Origin: JABDQW01 sp942492025
GTDB taxonomy: Bacteria > Pseudomonadota > Gammaproteobacteria > SZUA-229
Assembly: GCA_942492025.1 (NCBI GenBank)
Contig: CALODJ010000010.1
Coordinates: forward strand, 310,001-374,000
Length of the DNA: 64,000 nt
Direction: 5' to 3'
The notes under the pieces were generated by a model. That model searched no databases, was not told the origin of the DNA, and was given only the letters and a program-made list of their open reading frames with translations. Shown in pieces: positions 1 to 7,967 of the stretch (position 1 is the first letter of the stretch; each line of letters begins with the position of its first letter). Position numbers and translations under genes: made by a program.

Positions 1-111
1 CTGGTAGACAGTGATTTAAATGTAACAAATTCATTAAGTAATAATATTACTCATTAATCAATCAGTGCCACGAGCGCTGTGCTCGCGTGATGGCATTGAA
101 GGAACGGTTTT

Positions 112-2535
112 ATGCTTTTTTTATCCAGATGGGTGCTGAGAGGTGAAATCTTCTCAGGCGTGTTGTTATTCAGTTTGATCTTAACTGCTTGTACTGGTTC
201 TGAAGACCCTGCACCATTGGCAACGTCGGGAAGCGAATTACCCGTAGCCGTGGATGATGCATTTACTGTCGTTAAAGGCAGTACAACGATATTAGATCTT
301 GCCGCCAACGATATGGATGCTGATGATGGACTGGACCTCGCATCGATTGCCATCGTTAGCGCTGCCAACGGTAGCGTCGTCATCCATACCGATGGGACTG
401 TGGGATATACTCATGATGGCAGCGATGCGGTATCTGATTCGTTTACATACACAATCCTGGATAACAGTGCGGCTGTATCCAACGCTGCCACCGTTATGAT
501 TTCAGTGCTACCTTCATCACCACCCGCTGTACAGGCCGGGATTTATAGTGCAACCGTTGTGGAAGACGCCGATGACCTCGAATTCGTCATCAGTCTTGCG
601 ACAGCGAGCACAGTGACTGTGAACATCGATTATGCAACTGCAGATGGCACTGCCATCGCCGGCACCGACTATTCAGCGACCAGCGGCATTGTGCAATTTG
701 CACCCGGCGAAGTACGCAAGTTTGTCGGTGTTCCTGTCTTGAATAATCCGGCAGCTTCAACGGCTACCAGCAAGAACATGCAGCTCGTGCTGAGTAACCC
801 GCAGTATGCTGTGTTGAATGCAAATGCGAGTACAGGAACAGGTACGATTATCGATAGCCATAAAATGGCGACAGATACTGCATTCAATCAAAACTGGGGC
901 ACTGCAGGCGTGTTTACCGAGGCTGTTGAATGTGCAGACTGTCATCTATCCAACGGATCAATCATGCAATACGCTAATCCAGAGGTCGCTTTGAGCACCA
1001 ATGATATTAGTGCAAGCGCGCAGTGGAAACACACTGTAATGGCAAACTCCTTCAATGATCCATACTGGCAGGCTGCTGTGCAGGATGAATCGCACACGTT
1101 TCCTGCATTGTCAGGCTTTATAGAAGACACATGCACGACCTGTCATGCACCCATGGGACGCACCCATGCACACCATCAGGACCCGGGTGTGGAATATGAC
1201 TTCGATACCGCTAAAACGGAAGACCATGCGCGTGAAGGCGTGAGCTGTACAGCATGTCATTTGATGCAGGAAAATGGCACCTTCTCGGGCGGCTATGTGA
1301 TATCCAATACAGATACGACCATTTACGGGCCTTATGCCAGTCCGCGCACGGGACCGATGAACAATATGACTCAGCTGGGCTATACACCGGTCTACAGTGA
1401 CTATGTACAATCTTCAGCATTCTGTGCCACGTGTCATACTTTGTATACGCCAGCGCTTGATCCCGATACCGGCTTGCAGTCGGGTCCAAACACCGGATTA
1501 CCATCGGCGGAGAACGGTTTCCTCGAACAGGGGCCGTACCTGGAGTGGCAGAATAGTGTTTACTCGTTACCCGGTGGGGCTCAGGAAGCGCAATGCCAGG
1601 ATTGTCATATGCCGGTTCCATCTGATACATATCAAACACCGATTTCGTCAAGACCGCCAAATGCACAGGACCGTTCACCCTATGGTCAGCATACTCTCGT
1701 CGGCGGTAACGCGCACTTGTTGACAATACTGCGCGACTACCGTACTGAGCTGGGTATTGATGGTTCGACCTCGACGGATGGTTTTAATGACCAGATTGCA
1801 TTGACACGCAACTTTCTCGGTAGCGCCGCCACGGTCGCGCTTTCGGAGCCTCAAATCGTCGGCAATCGCCTGGACTTTAGCGTAGAAGTGACGAACCATG
1901 CAGGCCACAAAGTGCCGTCGGCCTATCCGAGTCGACGCACCTGGCTGCATGTGACAGTGAAAGATGTCGGTGGCAATGTGGTCTTTGAGTCAGGCAAACC
2001 GGATTATCGGGGTTATATCTCGACCGACCAGGCGCGACTGAAAGCCGACTGTATGTCAAAGAACAAACTCCAGGGTTTCGATTCCAGCCTGTGCTATGAA
2101 CCCCATCGTGATGTCATCAATGATCCATCACAGGTGGCCATTTATGAAACCGTTCTGGGTGATATTTATGGCAATATCACGCATACACTGTTGCAAGGGG
2201 CGCAATACTTGAAGGATAATCGTATTCCTCCCACCGGTTTTACAAATACCAAGGCGGCAACCATCGAGTCGCAGATGCTTCCAGCTGGTGTCGATGGTGA
2301 TGTTGATTATAACTGTCTGTTAGAAACCGATTGCGGTGCCGATACTGTAAATTATCAAGTCAACATCGAGGGCCAGACAGGCCCGTATTCAATAGAAGCC
2401 AGATTGCTCTACCAGGCCACACAACCCGGTTTTGTCGATGGCATGCACACCGATGGTGACCGCGTCAACCGCTTCAAAGTGATGTATGATGCGGTTCCGC
2501 CGAGTGTGGAAGTGCTGGCAACGGCCGTGAGATAA
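112..2535 (+). CDS. Pentaheme c-type cytochrome lipoprotein with Ig-like and Calx-beta domains
   Basis: The 807-residue product starts with a lipoprotein signal (lipobox LTAC near residue 27), so it is probably an outer- or inner-membrane-anchored periplasmic or surface protein. Residues about 45-140 look like a bacterial cadherin/Ig-like repeat (AVDDAF start) and about 145-245 like a Calx-beta domain (DGTAIAGTDY motif). Five CxxCH heme sites follow at Cys274, 341, 379, 438 and 495, in a region resembling multiheme cytochromes. The C-terminal 250 residues form another beta-rich section. AAGGA precedes the ATG. Electron transfer is expected from the hemes; the substrate is unknown. The adhesion-type domains in front of a heme module are unusual. 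Confidence 0.85.
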   Translation: MLFLSRWVLRGEIFSGVLLFSLILTACTGSEDPAPLATSGSELPVAVDDAFTVVKGSTTILDLAANDMDADDGLDLASIAIVSAANGSVVIHTDGTVGYTHDGSDAVSDSFTYTILDNSAAVSNAATVMISVLPSSPPAVQAGIYSATVVEDADDLEFVISLATASTVTVNIDYATADGTAIAGTDYSATSGIVQFAPGEVRKFVGVPVLNNPAASTATSKNMQLVLSNPQYAVLNANASTGTGTIIDSHKMATDTAFNQNWGTAGVFTEAVECADCHLSNGSIMQYANPEVALSTNDISASAQWKHTVMANSFNDPYWQAAVQDESHTFPALSGFIEDTCTTCHAPMGRTHAHHQDPGVEYDFDTAKTEDHAREGVSCTACHLMQENGTFSGGYVISNTDTTIYGPYASPRTGPMNNMTQLGYTPVYSDYVQSSAFCATCHTLYTPALDPDTGLQSGPNTGLPSAENGFLEQGPYLEWQNSVYSLPGGAQEAQCQDCHMPVPSDTYQTPISSRPPNAQDRSPYGQHTLVGGNAHLLTILRDYRTELGIDGSTSTDGFNDQIALTRNFLGSAATVALSEPQIVGNRLDFSVEVTNHAGHKVPSAYPSRRTWLHVTVKDVGGNVVFESGKPDYRGYISTDQARLKADCMSKNKLQGFDSSLCYEPHRDVINDPSQVAIYETVLGDIYGNITHTLLQGAQYLKDNRIPPTGFTNTKAATIESQMLPAGVDGDVDYNCLLETDCGADTVNYQVNIEGQTGPYSIEARLLYQATQPGFVDGMHTDGDRVNRFKVMYDAVPPSVEVLATAVR

Positions 2536-2568
2536 TCGCACTCGCATTCATCAGATCAACCAGCCCAT

Positions 2569-2595
2569 ACAGCCCGCGCGTGCAGCGCGGGCTGT
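2569..2595 (+). terminator. GC-rich hairpin after the cytochrome gene
   Basis: A perfect 10-bp stem (CAGCCCGCGC at 2570-2579, pairing with 2585-2594, loop GTGCA) lies 35 bp after the stop codon. It has no U-tract, so it may be an mRNA-stabilising hairpin or REP rather than an intrinsic terminator. Confidence 0.5.
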
Positions 2596-2703
2596 GATCC
2601 CGGCAACAACGAATCTTTGAAATCCTGTCAACCCAATGGTCGTTTGTGCGTTATTTTTTATATGAGTTTTGATTACACCTAAAGATAATAAAACGCTAAC
2701 GAA

Positions 2704-3066
2704 GTGCTCTCAGCTATGTTTGAAAAGACCAGCCCGAAAGACAGGCATCTCAGTGAACAAAACAACGGGAAAGATAGCGGAATGTACCAACACATGGTGA
2801 AACGGTTATCGATCAAGTCGCTTAACGCGCAAGTTCGAGGTGTGCTCAGGCGTGAACATGACGTGATCGACATCGCCAGATTTTCGAAAGTGACGGTGCA
2901 AACGGAATGTGGGGTCTATGATGCCAGCGAATGTAGAAAGACCCACACAGGTGATGAAAAATGTGATCACCCATCGACCGTGCTGTACAGTTCTGGCGGC
3001 CGCTTCGAAGGTTACGTCTGCGATATCAAGGGACATATCAAGAAACGGAAATATCAGTCGCAGTAG
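2704..3066 (+). CDS. Possible small hypothetical protein
   Basis: An open frame of 120 codons in an otherwise empty 837-bp gap. The product is basic and has five cysteines in its C-terminal half; no signal peptide, membrane segment or known domain is visible. An internal ATG at 2782 is an alternative start. An overlapping frame on the other strand (2806-3069) is just as open, so coding is doubtful. A hairpin terminator 200 bp downstream is the only contextual hint that something upstream is transcribed. Confidence 0.2.
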   Translation: MLSAMFEKTSPKDRHLSEQNNGKDSGMYQHMVKRLSIKSLNAQVRGVLRREHDVIDIARFSKVTVQTECGVYDASECRKTHTGDEKCDHPSTVLYSSGGRFEGYVCDIKGHIKKRKYQSQ

Positions 3067-3189
3067 CATGCCAACGCAACTCCCGATCGTGAATAACTGA
3101 TCGGGGCAGGGCTGTAACTGCCAGGCCTGTCTCGCATTTATCTTTCAGCGCAGCTGTGAATCATTCCGTCCAGGAATTATCAGAGCACG

Positions 3190-3216
3190 AAAAATAAAAA
3201 TGCGATTTTTATTTTT
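3190..3216. repeat. AT-only perfect palindrome
   Basis: AAAAATAAAAAT and its exact complement are separated by GCG, followed by a T-rich run. It could form a weak hairpin with a U-tract, or be a bent AT-rich promoter element for the downstream phospholipase D gene. Confidence 0.4.
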
Positions 3217-3270
3217 TTCTTTTTCTATCACATCCTGATTGAAAATGGCGGCGCATCCATGTATCGCAAG

Positions 3271-3297
3271 GAAACTCTGAAAAATCAGAGTTTCTTT
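3271..3297 (+). terminator. Intrinsic-terminator-like hairpin
   Basis: A perfect 10-bp stem (GAAACTCTGA with TCAGAGTTTC, loop AAAA) runs into TTTCTTT. It sits 76 bp before the start of the phospholipase D gene, so it either ends a transcript from the 2.7-3.1 kb region or acts in the leader of the next gene. Confidence 0.5.
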
Positions 3298-3372
3298 AGT
3301 AATGGTGCTAAATTCGTGATTAAATAACAATCATGGATGAGATCCTACGTATCTAGCCTGCCAGGAGAAATC

Positions 3373-5223
3373 ATGCGATACCTGCACAGCCTTGTACTGT
3401 TTATACCCGTACTGTTGCTGTGTGCCTGCGCCAGCGTGCCTGAGCGGCAATGTCCGGCGGGAACGCAGAACCTGCCAGACTGTCCCCCCTTAGATGCGGT
3501 AGATGATGAAAAGATCAACGCACTCTATGAATTACGCACGTGGATGCCGCCCTCCAAACTTAGCTTCGATCCAGTAGCGTACGGCAAGGAAGCCGAGATA
3601 CCGGTTAATTCGGCCGATGCCAAGATCATCGGCCCAAGACATGACGAAGCCCTCGATTCTCTTGCCGCCAAGATATGGCTGATCGAGAATGCGCAGCATA
3701 CGGTCGATGTGACTTACTATATTTTCAAGCCAGACCTGGTCGGTTACGCCGTGCTCGGTGCCCTGTGCAATGCTGTAAAACGAGGCGTGGATGTCCGTAT
3801 CATGGTGGACTCGGTCGGTTCCATGCGTCCCGGGCATTCAGACATCAGAGCTGTCGAGACCTGTGCTGTAGAAGCCGGTTTTATGCGCAATGCCGAAGGT
3901 CAGTTGACGACAAAGAAGGCGCGCGTGCAGGTGGTCATATTCAATGCCCTGTCTAAACTCCAGTTCAATCGACGTTCGCATGACAAGCTGCTGATCGTCG
4001 ATGGTTCCTTTGCCGACAGGGCGGCCGTGATTACCGGTGGACGTAATATCTCGCTGGATTATTACGGCATCGATCAAGACGGTGCCGAGGACCTCGATGC
4101 CTTCCGTGACCTGGAAATATTGATCAGGCCGGGAAAGCACAGTGGGGATGAAGAGCATACCGTTGGCAAGGTCAGCGAAATCTATAACACACTGCTGTTT
4201 GTGCATAATGGCAACCGACGTATCTGGCCGTTGAAAGCCGACGATGAATTCAGCGAGGGTGAATATGACGATGTGTATATCGCTCACCGCAACAAGGGAC
4301 AGCAAAGCCTGGCAACATTAAAAGTGTTCCCCGAGATAAAGCAACGCCTGGACAGTATGCCGGCTTACATGAATGAGGGCTTTCATGAAACCCAGGTGCG
4401 CCTGTCGCACCAGTTGGGTAATCTCACCAGTCAACAGGTGACGACCAATGTGATAGAAAACCTGGAAAGCAATCCCAACTCGATTCTGTATCTGATTCAT
4501 AAAATCCTGGATGATGCGGTCGCCCAAGGTATGTCCAGCGGCTCGCTGCAAATCGTGTCGCCGTATCTATTCAGTGGCGTCTATTACGACGAGGACGGCG
4601 AGCTCATCTACGATGGCGCCGCAGAGACGCTTAAGTGGCTCAGCGAAAATCCTGATTTCAGGATCGAAATCATTACCAACTCGGTCATGACCAGCGACAA
4701 CTTTTTCACCCAGGCGATTATCGACATGGGCATGGCACCACGTTTCCTGCTCACACCCGAGTTGCAGAAAGTCTGGCTATCCGGTTTGGAGAAAGGTGAA
4801 TTCAATCCCGATGTGGTCGAAAGCGAGGAATGGCAGCGCCTGATCAACCACCCGCAGGTATTCATCTACCAGACCGGTGGTGTTGATTCGGTGATTCTCG
4901 GTGGCGATACGAATTATGGCAAACTGCACGCCAAGTTCATCTATGGCAACACGGGTGGCTTTGTCGGCACCAGCAACTTCGATTACCGCTCCAACCTGTA
5001 TAACAATGAGCTGGGTTTCTTCTTCCTGGGCGAAGGTGTTCGTAAGGAACTCGATGATGTATTTCAGTGGTTAAAATCCACATCCTATCGCTGGGGCACA
5101 CCCGAATGGCTGGAAATGCGCCGAAAAGTCATGGAAAGTGACAGCAGCAAGGCCGGTCCTGCACGCAAGCAGCGCGGGATTTACAAGACCGTGCGCGGGC
5201 TTGGGCTGGAATATCTGATGTAG
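3373..5223 (+). CDS. Phospholipase D/cardiolipin synthase-like lipoprotein (ClsC/YmdC type)
   Basis: The ATG at 3373 is chosen because AGGAGA lies just upstream and it begins a lipoprotein-type signal (LLLCAC, cleavage before a cysteine near residue 18); an earlier in-frame ATG at 3337 lacks both. The 616-residue protein has two HKD phospholipase motifs: HDKLLIVD from His203 and HAKFIYGN from His519, both followed by the usual G-G/G-T-S-N-F-D pattern. In the second motif the final Asp is replaced by Asn526. ClsC-type enzymes make cardiolipin from phosphatidylglycerol and phosphatidylethanolamine. Its neighbour is the lipid isomerase Cti, which fits membrane lipid remodelling. Confidence 0.85.
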   Translation: MRYLHSLVLFIPVLLLCACASVPERQCPAGTQNLPDCPPLDAVDDEKINALYELRTWMPPSKLSFDPVAYGKEAEIPVNSADAKIIGPRHDEALDSLAAKIWLIENAQHTVDVTYYIFKPDLVGYAVLGALCNAVKRGVDVRIMVDSVGSMRPGHSDIRAVETCAVEAGFMRNAEGQLTTKKARVQVVIFNALSKLQFNRRSHDKLLIVDGSFADRAAVITGGRNISLDYYGIDQDGAEDLDAFRDLEILIRPGKHSGDEEHTVGKVSEIYNTLLFVHNGNRRIWPLKADDEFSEGEYDDVYIAHRNKGQQSLATLKVFPEIKQRLDSMPAYMNEGFHETQVRLSHQLGNLTSQQVTTNVIENLESNPNSILYLIHKILDDAVAQGMSSGSLQIVSPYLFSGVYYDEDGELIYDGAAETLKWLSENPDFRIEIITNSVMTSDNFFTQAIIDMGMAPRFLLTPELQKVWLSGLEKGEFNPDVVESEEWQRLINHPQVFIYQTGGVDSVILGGDTNYGKLHAKFIYGNTGGFVGTSNFDYRSNLYNNELGFFFLGEGVRKELDDVFQWLKSTSYRWGTPEWLEMRRKVMESDSSKAGPARKQRGIYKTVRGLGLEYLM

Positions 5224-5324
5224 TAGGGTCATAGTGCATCAGCGCGTAAGGCTGAGCGCAGCATCGATGTGCAATATTATTTGTATCACAGCGATCTCGT
5301 TGGCCTGCATGATTAAACTCTGTA

Positions 5325-5346
5325 CGTAGGGTGCGCCGTGCGCACC
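5325..5346 (+). repeat. Single arm of the GTAGGGTGCG palindrome family
   Basis: One arm (GTAGGGTGCGCCGTGCGCAC plus C) without a matching second arm, 48 bp before the cti start. It is a solo remnant of the ~70-bp palindromes found elsewhere in the window. Confidence 0.75.
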
Positions 5347-5394
5347 AATGTACAATATAATATGAACACCACATCCATAACGTAGTAAACCACT

Positions 5395-7788
5395 ATGTCC
5401 AGGATCTGCTATAAAACCGTCATTCTGTTGGTAGTTATCAGTTTACTCACAGCCTGCTCCTCATCCGAAAAATCGATCACAGCGGACCAGGCCATCGTCG
5501 AATATGATTTGCTGTATACGCTGCCAAACGAAACTATCTCTTATGAAGAAGAAGTGCGGCCAATATTGGAAAGCCGCTGTGTGGTTTGCCACGGTTGCTA
5601 CGATGCGCCCTGTCAGCTAAAACTGTCTTCGCCGGAGGGGATCGAACGCGGGGGTAATAAGAAGAAAGTCTACAATGGAGCGCGTATTACCGCTGACGAC
5701 CCGACACGATTGTTTATCGATGCGATGACAACGGGCGAATGGCGGCAGAAGGAATTTCACCCGGTGCTGAATGAAGGCGATGCCAACCCCTTGACAAACC
5801 TGGAAGATTCCGTGATGTATCGCATGCTGCGGCAAAAGCAGCTGTATCCACAGGCACGCACCGGCATGCTCAGTGATGATTTTGATGTCAGCCTGGATCG
5901 GGCCCAGACATGCCCGACACTGGATGAGTTCGACGACTATGCGGCGAAACATCCCAAAGGCGGTATGCCTTACGCCATGCCCAACCTGGACCGGGATGAA
6001 TACACCACGCTGGTGCACTGGCTGGCGCAGGGTGCGGCCATGCCGGAAGATAAAATGCCATCGGAAGCCGCGGCAAAGCAGATCAAGCGATGGGAAGCCT
6101 TTCTGAACGGCAACAGCAACAAAGAACGACTCGTGGGCCGTTATTTGTTTGAACACCTGTTCCAGGCACACCTGCATTTTGCCGGCACCGATGACCGCGA
6201 ATTTTACCGTCTGGTGCGCTCCTCCACACCACCGGGTAAACCAGTCGAGGTCATACCAACACGGCGTCCTTACAATGACCCGGCCGGCCCGGTTAATTAC
6301 CGCATCGTGCGCCATCAGGGCAGCATCGTTGCCAAGACACATATGGTGTACGAGTTGTCAGACAAGCGCCTGCAGCGTTACAGCCAACTGTTCATCGAGC
6401 CGGAATATCAGGTAGCCAGTCTGCCTTCTTATGAAGCCTCAGTGGCGTCCAACCCGATCAAGACTTTCGCGGCCATACCGGTCAAGTCACGATACAAGTT
6501 CCTGCTCGATGATGCCAGGTTCTTTATCGAAGGTTATATCAAGGGGCCTGTCTGCCGCGGCCAGGTTGCGCTAAATGTGATCGAAGACCAGTTCTGGGTC
6601 GTGTTCTTTGATCCGGATGCGGATATCATGTCTCTGGATGACGAGTTCCTCAATGCTGTCTCTGACTACCTGGCATCACCGTCGGAACTCGAAGACAACT
6701 TCAAGCTGATGGCGAGCAGGAAGCACTACAGGAAACTGTTCCAGAAATATATACATATGAGGGATTCGAGAACTGAAGATTTCGACCCTCTAAATATCAA
6801 GGATGCGATGCCCTTCATCTGGAAAGGCGGCGGTGACAATCCCAATGCTGCGCTGACCATATTCAGGCATATGGACAGTGCTTCAGTCAACTATGGTTTT
6901 ATCGGCGATTACCCGGAAACTGCCTGGATTATTGACTACTCGGTGCTGGAAAGGATCCACTACTTGCTGGTCGCCGGCTTCGATGTTTACGGTAACCTCG
7001 GCCACCAGTTGAACACGCGTCTATATATGGACTTTCTGCGCACGGAAGGAGAAGATTACTTTCTGGCGTTTCTGCCTGCAGATAAGCGCCAGGCGATTCG
7101 TGATGCCTGGTACCAGGGTATTCGCCGGAGCAACAAGGATGATGAGGGACAGGCCCGGTGGTTAAATAGGGAATTTGTTACTGGCTATCAAACCGACAAC
7201 CCCCAGCTTGAGCTGTATCATAAGCTCGAGAAATATCTTGGCCCATTAGCAGGTGATGGTGATTACATCAATCGCTGTACCTCGGATAAATGCAAACCAA
7301 AATCCAGCCAGGATATTTTACGTGTAGATAAGGCAATGCAGAATGCCGCAAAGATGGACGGATTGGTTGTCCAAATTTTACCTGACGTTGCCTTTGTGCG
7401 CGTAAGAATGGGAGGCAGACCTGAAGACGATCTCGCCTACACCATGATCAGCAACAAGGCCTATAAAAACGTTACCTCCATGTTCGTCAATGAAAAGCCA
7501 GTAGACGCGCGCGACTATGAAGAAGATACACAGACCGTGGTCAGGTGGCTTGAGAGCGCCTACCCGAATTTCTTTTACGTGATAGACCTGGAGGATATCG
7601 AAAGCTTTGTTGAAGAGTACGATACGATCAGTGACCGCCAGGGGTATGAAGCCTTTATCACCCGTTATGGTTTGAGAAGAACCAGCGACGACTTCTGGGA
7701 ACATGCCGACTGGTTTAACGAGCAGTACGCCAGGGAAGAGCCCAGGTTATCCGGTATCTATGACCTGAACCGATATCAAAACAGATAA
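5395..7788 (+). CDS. cti: Fatty acid cis/trans isomerase
   Basis: Cti converts cis-unsaturated fatty acids of membrane phospholipids to the trans form, a rapid response to solvents, heat or salt that makes the membrane more rigid. The 797-residue length is typical. A lipobox LTAC (Cys21) replaces the usual cleavable signal, suggesting a membrane-anchored periplasmic enzyme. The heme-binding CVVCH motif is at Cys62-His66, followed by the family signature GCYDAPCQLKL. The phospholipase D-type gene lies 171 bp upstream on the same strand, and only part of a repeat separates them. Confidence 0.95.
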   Translation: MSRICYKTVILLVVISLLTACSSSEKSITADQAIVEYDLLYTLPNETISYEEEVRPILESRCVVCHGCYDAPCQLKLSSPEGIERGGNKKKVYNGARITADDPTRLFIDAMTTGEWRQKEFHPVLNEGDANPLTNLEDSVMYRMLRQKQLYPQARTGMLSDDFDVSLDRAQTCPTLDEFDDYAAKHPKGGMPYAMPNLDRDEYTTLVHWLAQGAAMPEDKMPSEAAAKQIKRWEAFLNGNSNKERLVGRYLFEHLFQAHLHFAGTDDREFYRLVRSSTPPGKPVEVIPTRRPYNDPAGPVNYRIVRHQGSIVAKTHMVYELSDKRLQRYSQLFIEPEYQVASLPSYEASVASNPIKTFAAIPVKSRYKFLLDDARFFIEGYIKGPVCRGQVALNVIEDQFWVVFFDPDADIMSLDDEFLNAVSDYLASPSELEDNFKLMASRKHYRKLFQKYIHMRDSRTEDFDPLNIKDAMPFIWKGGGDNPNAALTIFRHMDSASVNYGFIGDYPETAWIIDYSVLERIHYLLVAGFDVYGNLGHQLNTRLYMDFLRTEGEDYFLAFLPADKRQAIRDAWYQGIRRSNKDDEGQARWLNREFVTGYQTDNPQLELYHKLEKYLGPLAGDGDYINRCTSDKCKPKSSQDILRVDKAMQNAAKMDGLVVQILPDVAFVRVRMGGRPEDDLAYTMISNKAYKNVTSMFVNEKPVDARDYEEDTQTVVRWLESAYPNFFYVIDLEDIESFVEEYDTISDRQGYEAFITRYGLRRTSDDFWEHADWFNEQYAREEPRLSGIYDLNRYQNR

Positions 7789-7801
7789 TCATTATTGTTT
7801 T

Positions 7802-7870
7802 GTAGGGTGCGCCGTGCGTACCGTGAATTATGAATCGGGTTAGATGCGCTGGTTTTGGTACGCACAGTCC
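7802..7870. repeat. Degenerate copy of the ~70-bp palindrome
   Basis: The left arm GTAGGGTGCGCCGTGCGTAC is nearly intact; the right arm survives only as GGTACGCACAGTCC. It lies between the convergent cti and patatin genes. Confidence 0.7.
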
Positions 7871-7967
7871 ATATACAATGCCCACTTTGCGTGCATAAAC
7901 AGACTTAAAATATTTCTCTGCAGTCTTTGCACCATCGCGTCTTTGCATTGCAATACACTTCCTTCGT

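Noticed and set aside
5617..6342. 241-codon frame opposite cti
   Set aside because: Antisense to a well-supported enzyme; composition typical of reverse reading of GC-biased codons.
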